Below are positions 1 through 13,900 of a DNA stretch of 64,000 nucleotides, one piece after another (position 1 is the stretch's first letter; each line of letters starts with the position of its first letter). This DNA is from Owenia fusiformis (taxonomy: Eukaryota; Annelida; Polychaeta; Sabellida; Oweniidae), in assembly GCA_903813345.2 (NCBI GenBank), contig CAIIXF020000002.1, positions 4,876,001-4,940,000 on the forward strand, read 5' to 3'. The position numbers were made by a program, and so were the translations under genes. The notes beneath the pieces were generated by a model that did not search any database, was not told the origin of the DNA, and saw nothing but the letters and a program-made list of their open reading frames with translations.

Positions 1-120
1 GTTGATCTGCTCCGGGGGAGTAACCACTGAGCTCTGGGGACGTCCAAAGAAATATTTTTAACTTTTTAAAACAATATAACCGAGACCCACTTCCTTGAAT
101 AATAGATATTTTCATCAGTA

Positions 121-960
121 ATACCATACCTGCCTACCGTATTTTTACGGGAATCTACCGTAAAATTTTCGTTTTCCGTAAAAAAATGACAAACTACCGT
201 AAAAATTACCATTTTTCCCGTAAAAACGACCGTAAAAAATCAACCGTAATTTTACCGAAATCTACCGTAAAATATTTTATGAAAGAGTTCCATGAATGCT
301 GTGTTAGAAAAACATACTTAATTATCTATTCATTGAAGTGTGTCAAAATCTACCCCAAATCAGTTTTTTAATCTACCGCAAAAAGTACCACATTTTTTCA
401 AAATGTTCCGCAAAAACTACCGCATTTTTTAATCTACCGTAAGACTAGGTCGCATTTTTCAAAATCTTCCGCAAAACTACAGTTTTTTTTCAAAAATCTA
501 CCGCAAAAACGTCCGCATTTTTTCAAAATCTACCGTAAAACTACCGCATTTTTCAAAATCTTCCGCAAAACTACCGTTTTTTCAAACATCTACCGCAAAA
601 ACGACCATATTTTTCAAACTCTACTGAAAAACTACCGCACTTTTTCAAAATCTACCGTAAAACTACTGCATTTTTTTAAAAAATCCGAAAAAGTACCGTT
701 TTTTTCTAAAATCTACCGCAAAACTACCAATTTTTCAAAATCTCCCGTGAAACTACTGCATTTTTGTCGAAAAATACCGCAAAAACTACCACATTTTGAA
801 AAATTTACCGCAAAAATAATGGTGGATTCGGGGCAAATCAGATTTCAGGATATGTATTCAGTAAAAGATTTACCGAAATATATTTTGATGCAGAAAATTC
901 ACCGAAGTTGTCTGACTTTTTTGCACGTTGCCGTACAAAGCTACAGGGTCATTTTTGAAA
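121..960. repeat. degenerate CTACCG(T/C)AAAA minisatellite
   Basis: About 840 bp of a diverged tandem array. The core CTACCGYAAAA alternates with CATTTTTCAAAAT spacers, giving an irregular period of roughly 35-40 bp. The small reading frames crossing it are by-products of the repeat. It lies in an upstream intron or 5' flank of the receptor gene. Confidence 0.8.
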
Positions 961-1706
961 ATCATTTTTACGTACTGTGTTATTTCACTGGGAGAGGTTT
1001 CTTGATAAAGCCTATTACTTTCAGACTTTGCTTAACGTAAATAGAGACATCATTTTATAAAAATAAAATTCAAATTCAATTGTGGACTTAAGCTAATGAA
1101 GGTATTAATATGAATTATATTTCCCCTCCCAAAATAGTTTTTTCTTTACAAATTATGCATATAAGAATTTAAACTTAAAGATGCTTAATACATAATCCAA
1201 TTTAATGGGTTAGTTACTAGGATTGCCAAACTTTTGGAGGGAGTGTAATTGTACAAATTGCATTATTTGAGGAACCCTAATGACGGGGGGAGGTTGTGAA
1301 TAACATAAAAATAGAACCCCCGGTCACCAAATCCTGGCTACGCCACTGCTTCACATAGTTCACTCACGGGGCTTTACTTTGCGTAGAGGAGGGAAAATCC
1401 CAGAGTTCAGAGATGACATCCTAATTACCTCCCTTGCTTACCACCTTCGTTTGTCACAAAATGTCTAAAGTCACCTGAGCTCCCTGTTCTTGAATTTTAC
1501 AAAATTGAACCAGAAGTAAAAACATTTTAAAGCTCTTTTCTTCCATCTAATGATAAGTATATAATGGGGTACCCATTACCCCTGGCTACGCCTAGGGAGG
1601 GGGAATTGGGATGCATCTAAATCCTAGATCTACAGCGTATCCTTGCGTTGATAACGGTGATAAGCAAAACCATCCATGATTCACTTTACATTAACATATT
1701 TTGTAG
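961..1706. other. non-coding, upstream intron of the receptor gene
   Basis: No exon, RNA gene or intact element is seen. Two short stretches near 1325 and 1580 share the CTGGCTACG word with the ends of the dispersed G-rich element family found at 2112. The stretch ends at a TTTTGTAG splice acceptor. Confidence 0.5.
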
Positions 1707-1930
1707 ATTGACAATTAAAGCAACTTGCCCCATGCATCTCGAAAAGTTTCCCATGGATATGCAATCTTGCCCACTGAGGGTCGGCAGCTTTGCCTACACA
1801 CAGGAGGAAGTGACGTACGTGTGGAAGAATGGGAACAGCTCAGTGAAAGTGTCACCTGACGTCCAGATGTCACAATTTAACCTGAAATCTATCCCTAGTG
1901 GCAATGAAACATTGTTTATTAGTAGTAAAG
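1707..1930 (+). CDS. receptor exon: Cys-loop and end of ligand-binding domain
   Basis: Begins after TTTTGTAG and ends before GTAGGT. The first base completes a codon from an unseen exon. It encodes LTIKATCPMHLEKFPMD and the second Cys of the loop 14 residues after the first, then a ligand-binding segment with a possible N-glycosylation site (NGNSS) and a second (NETL). Confidence 0.93.
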
Positions 1931-4900
1931 GTAGGTTGGCTGTTTGAAGAATGAAATAATCAGTGTGCTCTGATAGGAGCTATTAACTTAAAAAACATTG
2001 AAACGGTAATGAATTTTACGAAAGATGCAATCATTTAAAATTATTTTGAAATGGGAAAAGATATAAAAGCGCCTCAAAAAATATATTATTGATTCATGAT
2101 ATACGATTTCAGGCCTGTAGCCAGAATTTTCCAAGGGGGGGGGGGGGGGTTCGTTTTTCTAAAAAATTCTAGGGGGCTTCACTTTGGCAAACATGGCCAA
2201 AAATCACTCAAAAATTAGTCAGAATGGTGAAAAAATGCATGATTTTGAAAGAAATTTTGGCCAGGAACCCCCCGAACCCCCCCTGGCTACGGGCCTGGAT
2301 TTGAATAAGTTTTATACCCAGTCGAAATATGGCTATGGATTAAGCATTCTTACTCCGATTGCTCTACCCCATGGGTAACATTAAGCAATGTTTCTATCTT
2401 ATTAAAAGGTTTACAAAAACGTGTTTAATTTCTAACACAGACCAAGAACAGACAAAACCTAATACTCAAACGTCTCCTTTGTATACAGATCATCATTTCA
2501 TAGCATAGGCTTATAATTAGGAACATGTATAATTTAATGCAAAATCGAAGTTTGCCCAATCGGAGTCTCTGAGTTCCTAAAGAAGACTCAAATTCAGTAT
2601 TTTATACATGTTCCCGGGCCTATGTTTTATTGTGCTGAAATGTGTACCTATAACACTATTTTATTGTCATCGCAGGATATTTCTCCGTATTATGGTGTAC
2701 CTTTGACCTAGAAAGGCACATGGGTTACTTCCTCATTAATGTCTATTTTCCCTGTGGTCTACTCGTCATCATCTCGTGGGTCTCATTCTGGATTAACAGA
2801 GAAGCAACGTCTGACAGGATAGCATTGGGTATGGAATTATTGCCTTCAGCTTGAGGAAATAAAAATATGGATTTGTCAAAATCAAACACATAAAGCATAT
2901 TTTATCGTGATCATATTGGTATTTAATGATGGTCATTTGCATATAATGATGACCATTGGCAGAGCTGGTACTATAAGTTAATATCATCAACGAAAGTGTG
3001 AGATGACGAATTAAGAAACTATTTAAATTACATGCATCTTCTCGGACTTATCCCCAAATTCCTGCATGCTTATACTGTTGTATATTGGCTTGTATCCTTT
3101 GACGGACACATTTGCGATTTGTTTCCAACTTTGACTAAGGTAGCGTTCGCGAATTCAACTGACAGCTGATGGATTTACCTACTATTTGAAGGCCAATTAT
3201 TAAATATGAATAGAACCTGAGTAAATGAATTTGTCTTTAAAAGTAAGTTAAACCGGCAGCCGGTAATTGCATGAATACTACCCAAATCAATAGTTTGAAA
3301 GACCACCAGACCTTATAAGTAAAACATGTGTATAGTGAACATCATCAATAGAGCAAGGCACGGAGTTCAAATTACTATTTTCATTTTAGGTGTCACTACG
3401 ATTCTCACAATGGCGTTCCTTGGTATCGACAATAAAAAGGACTTACCCAAAGTCTCCTATTCCACGGCACTTGATTGGTTCGTGGCTATCTGCTTTGCCT
3501 TTGTCCTTGCGACGATTGTCGAATTCTCCGGAGTCCATTATTTCACGAAACACGGATCTGGAGAACACGATGATATTAACCTCGAGTATGAAGAAGGGGA
3601 GGATGAAGAAGACTTCGATGGGGTAGGTATACTTACAATACAGGGGACCTAAAATGTTGCAATCATCTCCCAAGCATTAAAGCAAGTGGGCGCAGCACCC
3701 ACCTGAGATTTTGAAAACTGACTTGCACCACCTCTATTTGTACCCATTTAAGAAGGAGAAAAATCTAGAAAAATGGGCATGATTTGACCAATTTTGGTCT
3801 CAATTGTGAACATGAGAAATTTGAACCCGCTTGAGAAAAAATCCTGTGAAGAAAACTGTCGGGTCCGTCTTTTATTTAGATAGATAGCAATTTGTTTTAA
3901 AGAGATTATACCCTTGTAGGCGATTCGATTAAGAAGATTCTTAATAAACTGGTTTTGTCAAAATTTCTAATTAAGGTAGTTGTATACACTACAGGCAATT
4001 AATGGCTTCATACTATAGCGTAGGAATTATGATTGACGAGTGTTCAGATTTGGGACATATACAATATACATTGAACGTGATATCCCACTTTTGAAAATGA
4101 GTTTTTACTTTATGTTGATACATCATATTGATGGATTTAATGAATTATAGTCAGTTATGGCATATTTGTAATTTATTTTTGCACACTTTGGTACATAAGT
4201 AGCTAATGGTTAGACAGAAAATTTTCTATTTCGTTTTCTTAAAATTAACTTTCTTATTACACTTTCCAGTATGGAAAATTTGAAAAAATCTTGTCCCTGC
4301 TCTCCTATTTCATGGGGATAAAAATGTTTTCTTAAAATTAAACAAAAAAGTCATCAGCTTTCTTGTTTGAATATGAAGCATACTTATGTCATGGTCATTT
4401 TAATATAAAAAAATACATACACTTTATCCAAAACAATTATTGTTAGCCTTGCGGAAAAAAATTAGCCTTCCCACCCCTGCTGGGACTCGAACCCAGAATC
4501 CCCGGTTTAGGAGACCGATGCCTTATCCATTAGGCCACAGGGGCTGATGTGTCAACTTGCTAGGAAATCACCATATCTAAAATTTGGTCATCAGTTCAAT
4601 GAAAGGCGCACAATCAAAACCCCATGCTGTATAATCAAAACATAATATTGCAACCGCCGATTTAGCCATGGGGTTTCAATACTAGAAGGGTATGCAACTC
4701 TATGTAATAAACATGAGACCTTCAAAATGAGCAATGCCATGCTTCCCTTTTATGGTAATATTTAGTCATGAACTATCAAGATGTTCTCTTCTAGTATTGC
4801 ACTGTCTCGTGGGTAATAATTCAAGAACACATTCCAAAAACATAATTTGTGGAAAAATGTTCACTTTCTTTTTTTGCCATAATTATGATAAATTCCGTTT

Positions 4901-7900
4901 TATTATTAAATTAAATCAACATGTATGTTGATAATCGTGTTTTTATTTTTGAGTTATTCTTTAAATCATCCCTAAAAAGTAAAAAATAAGATTTTCTTGG
5001 AATAGTGTACATTCTCCCAAAAACCCAAAAGGCAATACTTATGTATGAAATATGGGAAGTTGCCTACCCTTCTAGTTGAAAGCCCATGATGTAGCTAACC
5101 AGTGCCTGGATGGGTATAATTTTCTAGTACGTACCTCATCTATAGCCCAATAGACCCCAATTTTTGTCTATCGCCTTAACCACTCGGCCACGACTGCATA
5201 AAATGACCTAGGTCTGATTAATAAATGTATTAATCATTTGAATCTTGTCTTTTCATATTTTAAAATATGAAAAGAAAAATGATAACGCAGTCGGCAGGGT
5301 TGATCATTTGAATGTTGTCTATTCATATTTTGAAAAGCAAGTGACTGAAAATTCGTTTTCAAAATGATCGTTTTTGAAATGGTAACGCAGTCGGAAGAAT
5401 TCGAACCTGCGCGGGGAGACCCCAATAAATTTCTAGTCTATCGCCTTAACCACTCGGCCACGACTCCATATGATGACCTATGTCTGATTAATAAATGTAT
5501 TATGTTACAGTATTATATTATATTATATTCACATTAAGTTTATCAATATGCATATACTGTAACTGATCTTCATTAGAGATCTTAGGTCAAGTCAAGGTCA
5601 CAATGACATTATATTGTGTATCTTGTAAACATAACTGAACTGAATGACTCATTAACTCTTGGCCTTCTAGAAAGTACTGGAACTGTAATCATTTAATCAA
5701 GATTGAATCATGTGACTTAAGATGTCCAATCAGTGTTATTTTCTAGAAAACGTAACTTCTTGAAGCATCTGGACTATGCCTTTGCACTATATAATGAGAG
5801 AGCTGATTTGGGCTGTCAGCAGAATTTCAAAGTTTATCAAAGGACATCTTCTTAGCAGAAAATTACAGACACCTACTTTGGGAACATTTATAACAGTGCA
5901 AACATACAACCTGAGGACTTTATATGGACATATATTATAACACACACTATATAGGGATTATCATATACATTCGTGGATTATCATAAACATTTGTGGATTA
6001 TCATCAAACATTTGTGGATTATCATCAAACATTATTGGATACGAACATTATAGGATTACAACAAACATTATTGGATTATTACAAACATTGGAGCATTATT
6101 AACGATTATTGAAACGCTTCGTGATCTGGAACATTCTCAAGGATATTTATCGACATCAAGAGACAGGCGTATCATTTCTCTACATCTACGTATCATAAGT
6201 ATTGACTTTTATATATTATTGTCATCGCATTTAGTTTTCAAAAATATATTACTGTACATTGTTATATTTTAATTGCTGTTTTTACTTTCTGTTATTTTCG
6301 AACGTAACAGAAATTGGGGGCTTGTCCGGGATACAACTACAACAAGCACAAATTCAAATATTTCAAAATCTAAAACTTGCACATTTAAATTGTGAAGACA
6401 GCAATTAATTGAAAATGAGTTTTGAGGTTGAGACATTTTTAGAAGCGCCCTCTTTGGAGGAATTTGATGATTTAAAGAAAACTGAACTTCTGGCAATTGC
6501 AAAACATGTTGGGCTATCAGTCAAAAGCTCATACAAAAAGGATACAATTAAAAACTTTGTACTTCAATATTTGGTCGCAGAATCACTTCTGCCTGAGCAG
6601 CCAGCCCAGCATGTTGAGCATGTTGATCCTATTAAGCTCAAAGAACTTGAATTGAGAGAAAAAGAGTTAGAAATTCAAAAAGAAAGAGAAATTAGAGAAT
6701 TGAAAGAAAAAGAGTTAGAAATTCAAAAAGAAAGAGAAATTAGAGAATTGAGAGAGAAAGAATTGCAAATGCAAAATGAAAGAGAAAAAAGAGAAAATGA
6801 AAGACAAATGAGAGAACAAGAAATTCAAAGAGAAATTGAATTGAAACGTCTTGAGATAGAAGCTCAATCCAAAACTGATGAACATGCTACTATGCATCAA
6901 CATTTTGAAAATAGGTTTGACGCTTCAAAATTTCTCAAATTTGTACCTAAATTTCAAGAGAAAAATGTTGATAAATACTTTACACATTTTGAAAAAGTCG
7001 CTCAGAGCCTAGACTGGCCTAAATCTGCATGGCCAGTTATGCTTCAGAGTGTATTCATTGGTAAAGCAAGTGAAATATTTGCCTCTCTCTCAGCAGAAGT
7101 ATGCTCTGATTATGACCTTATTAAAAATGCGATTCTTAAAGCTTATGAACTAGTGCCAGAAGCTTACAGACAAAAATTTAGAAATGCCCACAAGCAGAGT
7201 GACCAAACCCATGTTGAGTTTGCTAGAGAGCAAGAGCAGCTTTTTGACAGGTGGCTTGTCTCTAAAGATGTATCTGAAGAGTTTAAAAAGCTCAGAGAGC
7301 TTATGCTAATAGAACAATTTAAAAACTGTGTTCAGTATCACATTAGAACTTACTTAGATGAACACAAGGTAGAAACTTTAAGTCAAGCTGCCACCCTGTC
7401 TGATGATTATGCTCTTACTCATAAGGGTAGTTTTATCAAAGGTAATCCTAACTCAAACTTTAGAGGTTATCAGGGTAACAAACCTTCATATGACTCTAAA
7501 TCAAATCAGTACTCATCATCAAATACATCAAACAAAGCAAAAGACCAGTCTAATTCATCACAGAGTTCTAGCTCAAAATCAGATCAATCAAATTCTTCAG
7601 GTCCAAAATCAAATGTCACCTGTAACTATTGTAAAAAGCCTGGTCATCTTATTTCTGAATGCTATAGGATTAAGAATAGAAGAGAGATGTCTGGTTCTGC
7701 TCATTCAAATGGTTGTGCTACAGTTCCCATTTCAAGAAAGCCCATTGTTTGGGATTCATATACTCATACTGAGAAATCAACTCATAGTGATATTATGGAG
7801 GATTATAAGCCTTTCATGTCAGAAGGATCTGTGTCACTGTCATGTGACGGTACCTATTCTAAGCCAATTAAGATTCTCAGAGACACGGGTGCATCTCAGA

Positions 7901-10900
7901 CTTTGTTGTTAGAAGGTGTCCTTCCTTTATCTGAGGAGTCATTCACAGGTACCCATATTTTGATGCAAGGCATAGAATTAGGTTTTACTAAAGTTCCCCT
8001 CCATCGTATTCATATCACATCAGAGTTAGTCAAAGGGCCAGTTATTGTTGGTGTTAGGCCACAACTTCCTGTTGAAGGAGTCGCATTGCTTTTAGGCAAT
8101 GATTTAGCTGGGGGTAAGGTATCATTAGACCCCATTGTTTCTGATCAGCCTTGTTCTATTGAGGATTCTGTCCAAGAGGACTCTGATATATATCCTGCTT
8201 GTGCTGTTACTAGGGCTATGGCTAAAAAGTTAGCTAATAGCGGGGATTCTTCTGTGGGAGATGACTTTGATAGTGGGTTTTTAAGCTCCTTGTTTGATGA
8301 TGAATGTCACTCACCACTTGTTAAAGATGGTCCTTATCCTATTTTAAAGGCAAATTCTTCATTGAAACAGCCTTCTGTTCAAGCCAAGCAGTCATCTATT
8401 GAGGCAAATTATTCATTGAAAAAGCCTATTGCCAGAGGTGATTCACCTTCTGAGCAGGATCACTATTTTAATGCGGTTTCGCCCGCTCTTGCTAGTCCTG
8501 ATGAAGTTCCATCTTCTTCTGCTAGTGTTCATGAGGTTTCATCCCCTCCTTGTTCTGAGGTTACATCCTCTTCTAGTTCTGAGGTTTCATCCTCTATTTC
8601 TGATAGTGATTCTTTGAAAAATGATCCTCATTCTAAACACATGTTAATTTATGAACAAGAGCATGATCCATCACTCATTGATCTTCATAAAAGATGTCTT
8701 ACTATTGATGAAGCTGACAAGGTCCCTGTTTGTTTCTACAAAAAGGATGGCATATTAATGCGAAAGTGGAGACCTCCTGAAGCTTCCCCTGAAGATGATT
8801 GGACAATTGTACATCAAATTGTTGTCCCCAAATCGTATCATAAGGAAATCTTGAGTCTAGCTCATGATTCTCCCATGGCAGGTCATTTAGGAGTAACCAA
8901 AACATACCATAAAATACTCAATCATTTCTATTGGCCCAAATTAAAACAAGATGTCCAAGAGTATTGTAGGTCTTGTCATACATGTCAAATGGTAGGGAAA
9001 CCTAACCAGAAAATTCCAACTGCTCCTTTACACCCTATACCTGCATTCGATGAACCATTTAGTAAGGTTCTTATTGACTGTGTTGGTCCATTACCAAAAA
9101 CAAAATCTGGTAATCAATATTTACTCACTATTCTCTGTATGGCCACACGGTTTCCAGAAGCGATTCCACTTAGAAATATCAAAGCCAAAAACATAGTGAA
9201 ATCACTCATCAAATTTTTCACCTTAGTTGGACTACCAAAAGATCTCCAGTCTGATCAGGGCTCAAATTTCATGTCAGGCTTATTCCAACAAGTCATGGAT
9301 ACCTTGGGTATCAAACAGTGTAAGTCAAGTGCCTATCACCCAGAGTCTCAAGGAGCTCTAGAGCGTTACCATCAGACGCTTAAGACCATGATCAGAGCTT
9401 TCTGTTTTGAATATGAGAAAGACTGGGATGAGGGCATACCCTTGCTTCTGTTTGCTACCAGGGAGGCTAAGCAAGAATCATTAGGGTTCAGTCCATTTGA
9501 GCTGGTATTTGGTCATTCTGTGCGTGGTCCACTTAAATTGCTCAAAGAAAAGTGGCTGTCAGAAACTGAAAAGTTTAATCTGCTGAACTATGTCACCGGG
9601 TTTAAAGAGCGCCTATCAAAGGCTTGTGAAATAGCCAAAGAAAATTTGCTAAATAGCCAAGATAAAATGAAAACTTGGTATGACAGAAAAGTCAAAGAAA
9701 GATCTTTCCAGCCAGGTGACAAAGTTCTTATATTGCTGCCACTTCAGACAAATCCATTACAGGCAAAATTCTATGGTCCTTATGTAGTGGATTCCAAGGT
9801 CAATGACCTCAATTATATTGTCAAAACTCCAGATAGGCGCAAAGAAACACAACTGTGTCACATCAATATGATGAAAAGGTACTTTGAGCCAGACAAAGAG
9901 CCTGGCTCAGTTAAACCTGTAGTCACTTTGGCACCTGCCCTTGTAAAAGAAACTGATCTACAAGATTCAGATGATATCACTTATACTGATTTAGACTATG
10001 AAGATATCAAAGGTTTGTCTAGGTTAAAGAACTCTGAAGTATTATCAAATCTAGATCATAAATTGCACCATGTGACAAATGATCAAAAACAGCAAGTCAC
10101 AAAATTAATTCATGAGTTCACTGATATCTTCTCTGATGTACCGACTAAGACATCTATAGCTTATCATGATGTTGAAGTCCAAGATGTAACCCCTATTAAG
10201 CAACATGCTTATAGAGTTAATCCATCAAAATCTGAAGATTTGAGAGCTGAGGTCAATTATATGTTAGAAAATGACATAATTGAAAAGAGCAATAGCCCAT
10301 GGAGTTCACCTGCTTTCATTGTTCCAAAATCAAATGGTGGACGTAGGCTAGTGGTTAATTATATCAAGGTGAATCGAGTAACAAAGACCGATTCTTATCC
10401 AATACCACGAATTGACGACTGCATTGACAAAATTGGAACTGCTAAATATGTCAGTAAATTTGATCTCCTCAAAGGATTCCTAGGGGTTCCATTAACTGAA
10501 AGAGCAAAACAGGTATCTGCCTTTGTTACTCCTGATGGTTTGTACCAATTTAAAGTTATGCCATTTGGTATGAAAAATGCACCTGCCACATTTCAAAGAA
10601 TGATGAATGGCTTATTAGCAGATCTTAAAAACACTGGTGTCTACATCGATGATGTAATTGTGTATTCTGACACTTTTGATGAACATATGTGTTTGCTGCG
10701 TAAGTTGTTTGAAAGAATCTCTCTAGCCAACTTAACCATCAATTTAGCTAAGAGTGAATTTTGTAAAGCCACAGTTGAATATCTGGGCCATGTGGTAGGT
10801 CAAGGACAGGTCAAACCAGTGAGTGCCAAAGTGGAATCAATTACACAACTCCCAGCTCCTACTAACAAGAAAGAATTAATGAGAAGTCTTGGAATGGCTG

Positions 10901-13900
10901 GCTTTTATAGGAAGTTTTGTCCAAATTTCTCTTCAATTGCTCTTCCATTGACCAATTTACTTGGGAAAAACATCAAATATGTGTGGTCTGAGCAATGTCA
11001 TACAGCCTTTGATAAAATCAAGGCCATACTAAGTGAAGAACCAGTGCTTGTTGCACCTGATTTTAGCAAGCCATTCAAGATCCAAGTAGATGCTTCTGAT
11101 GTAGGAATGGGAGCTGTCCTATTACAAGAAAAGGATGGTATTGATCATCCAGTGTGTTATTATTCAAAGAAATTTGATAAACATCAGAAAAACTACTCCA
11201 CCATAGAAAAGGAATGTCTAGCATTACTTCTGTCATTACAACATTTTGAAGTATATGTTAGTGCACCAGTTCATGCAGTTACTGTATTTACTGATCATAA
11301 CCCGCTGACATTCCTTCATAGAATGAAGAACAAGAATCGTAGATTGTTGAGGTGGAGTCTGTTATTGTCAGAGTACAATCTTGACATAAGACATATCAAA
11401 GGCAAGGATAATTTAATTGCTGACACTCTTTCAAGAGTGTAATGTTTCTATTTTTAAGAGGCTATTTGATTTATACTGCATTTGCCTAAGGCTTTGTATT
11501 GATATAATAAAAAGATTGTACTTAGAGTGTGATTTGATAATATTATTGTAATATGTTTTTTTTGGGATTTTACTCAGTCTGTAACTATATAAATATAATT
11601 GTATTTGACTATTGTAAACAAATGTTATGTAAGTCTCAACCTCATCTTTAAAAAAATTGTAACCCTCGCTACACCAGATATTATTGTAAAAGTTTTTCAT
11701 TGTATTCAAAACTTTTCTTTTAAGGAGGGAGGTGTTACAGTATTATATTATATTATATTCACATTAAGTTTATCAATATGCATATACTGTAACTGATCTT
11801 CATTAGAGATCTTAGGTCAAGTCAAGGTCACAATGACATTATATTGTGTATCTTGTAAACATAACTGAACTGAATGACTCATTAACTCTTGGCCTTCTAG
11901 AAAGTACTGGAACTGTAATCATTTAATCAAGATTGAATCATGTGACTTAAGATGTCCAATCAGTGTTATTTTCTAGAAAACGTAACTTCTTGAAGCATCT
12001 GGACTATGCCTTTGCACTATATAATGAGAGAGCTGATTTGGGCTGTCAGCAGAATTTCAAAGTTTATCAAAGGACATCTTCTTAGCAGAAAATTACAGAC
12101 ACCTACTTTGGGAACATTTATAACAGTGCAAACATACAACCTGAGGACTTTATATGGACATATATTATAACACACACTATATAGGGATTATCATATACAT
12201 TCGTGGATTATCATAAACATTTGTGGATTATCATCAAACATTTGTGGATTATCATCAAACATTATTGGATACGAACATTATAGGATTACAACAAACATTA
12301 TTGGATTATTACAAACATTGGAGCATTATTAACGATTATTGAAACGCTTCGTGATCTGGAACATTCTCAAGGATATTTATCGACATCAAGAGACAGGCGT
12401 ATCATTTCTCTACATCTACGTATCATAAGTATTGACTTTTATATATTATTGTCATCGCATTTAGTTTTCAAAAATATATTACTGTACATTGTTATATTTT
12501 AATTGCTGTTTTTACTTTCTGTTATTTTCGAACGTAACAATTAATCATTTGAATCTTTTCATACTTTAAAATATAAATTGATTGAAAATTCGTTTAAAAA
12601 ATAATAACGCGGGCGGCAATGCAACCTTTGAAAGTAATAAAATAACTACGTGTTAAGGTAACTTATAACTTAATCAAAAAATCCAAGATGGCCGAAACCA
12701 GGAAGCACATGGCATTTGAGTATAATCTGACCATCAAAATTAACTGTCTTTTGGTTGGATTTTCTCTCAATTTTTTTAGTTCCACTCATCATTTATATAA
12801 CCAGGCTCACTGTGGTAATGCAAATAGAAACAGTAAACATTTTGGAATGGGAATTTGAGTCCTCTGAAAATGTGACAGAAAAATTGACAAAAAGAGTAGC
12901 ACGGCAAAGGCCCCTGAACATTTTTTTTCTAATTTCTCTGAAACATCCCTTTAATATAGCCCAAAATGGAAGGAGCTTTAGAATTTTGAAATCTCTCATA
13001 CAAATTTAAAAAAATAGAAAAAAACAATTTGAGAAGTGTACTTTTTTCCTTATTTTGATCCCAATTTTTTTATCGGGTAATTTTTCAAATTTCCGTTGCT
13101 CCTTCGTTTTTGATATATGTTTGAAGTATATTTTCTGAAATGTTCAGATATTTTGAATCAGCGGTTTTTCACGGGCTACTCCTAGAAAAAAATCTTCTAA
13201 AATTCTTTAAACGGCACTTTTTTTCTCAAACTAAAGTTTTTTGTTGTTCTTTGATGTCTTTGTAATGATTACCGTGCACACGCATATGTGAAAATTTCAA
13301 GATTGTGAAATTTTCAATTTTTTCTGAAAATGGATTAAGTTAACAGTCACCTTAAGATGAAAAGAAATGTTTACTGAAACTAGCTTCTAATTCAGGCTTT
13401 TCATATTTAAAGTGACTGAAAATTCGTTTTCAAAATGATCGTTTTCAAAAATGAAAACGCTTTTCATATTTAAAGTGACTGAAAATTCGTTTTCAAAAAT
13501 GATAACGCAGTCGGCAGGATTCGAACCTGCGCGGGGAGACCCCAATAGATTTCTAGTCTATCGCCTTAACCACTCGGCCACGACTGCATATGATGAATAT
13601 GATTAATAAATGAATTAATCATTTGAATGTTGTCTTTTCATATTTAAAGTGACTGAAAATTCGTTTTCAAAATGATCGTTTTCAAAAAATGATAACGCAG
13701 TCGGCAGGATTCGAACCTGCGCGGGGAGACCCCAATAGATTTCTAGTCTATCGCCTTAACCACTCGGCCACGACTGCATATGATGACCCGAAATATATGA
13801 TTAATAAATGTATTAATCATTTGAATCTTTTCATATTCTAAAATAGAAATTGATTGAAAATTCGTTTTAAAATGATAACGCAGGCGGCAATGCAATCTTT

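Larger units (their letters stand above)
5503..12539 (+). mobile_element. LTR retrotransposon, Gmr1-like Ty3/gypsy relative, apparently intact
   Basis: 7037-bp element: two 807-bp LTRs (5503-6309 and 11733-12539) that I read as identical, a primer-binding site, one long gag-pol frame and a polypurine tract. A 4-bp target duplication ATTA lies at 5499-5502 and 12540-12543. The pol order is protease, integrase, reverse transcriptase, RNase H. This is the order of Ty1/copia elements but with Ty3/gypsy-like domains, which defines the Gmr1 group. No envelope gene is seen. It lies sense to the host receptor gene, in its last intron, inside a tandem tRNA-Ser unit. The uncut frame and LTR identity indicate a recent insertion. 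Activity is an inference. Confidence 0.96.

Noticed and set aside
6409-6414. TTG start two codons before the Gag ATG
   Set aside because: A eukaryotic element would normally start at the ATG at 6415; the non-ATG extension has no support.
7403-7912. 169-residue frame inside the retrotransposon
   Set aside because: It is a +1 shadow of the Gag-Pol frame, which carries all the conserved motifs.
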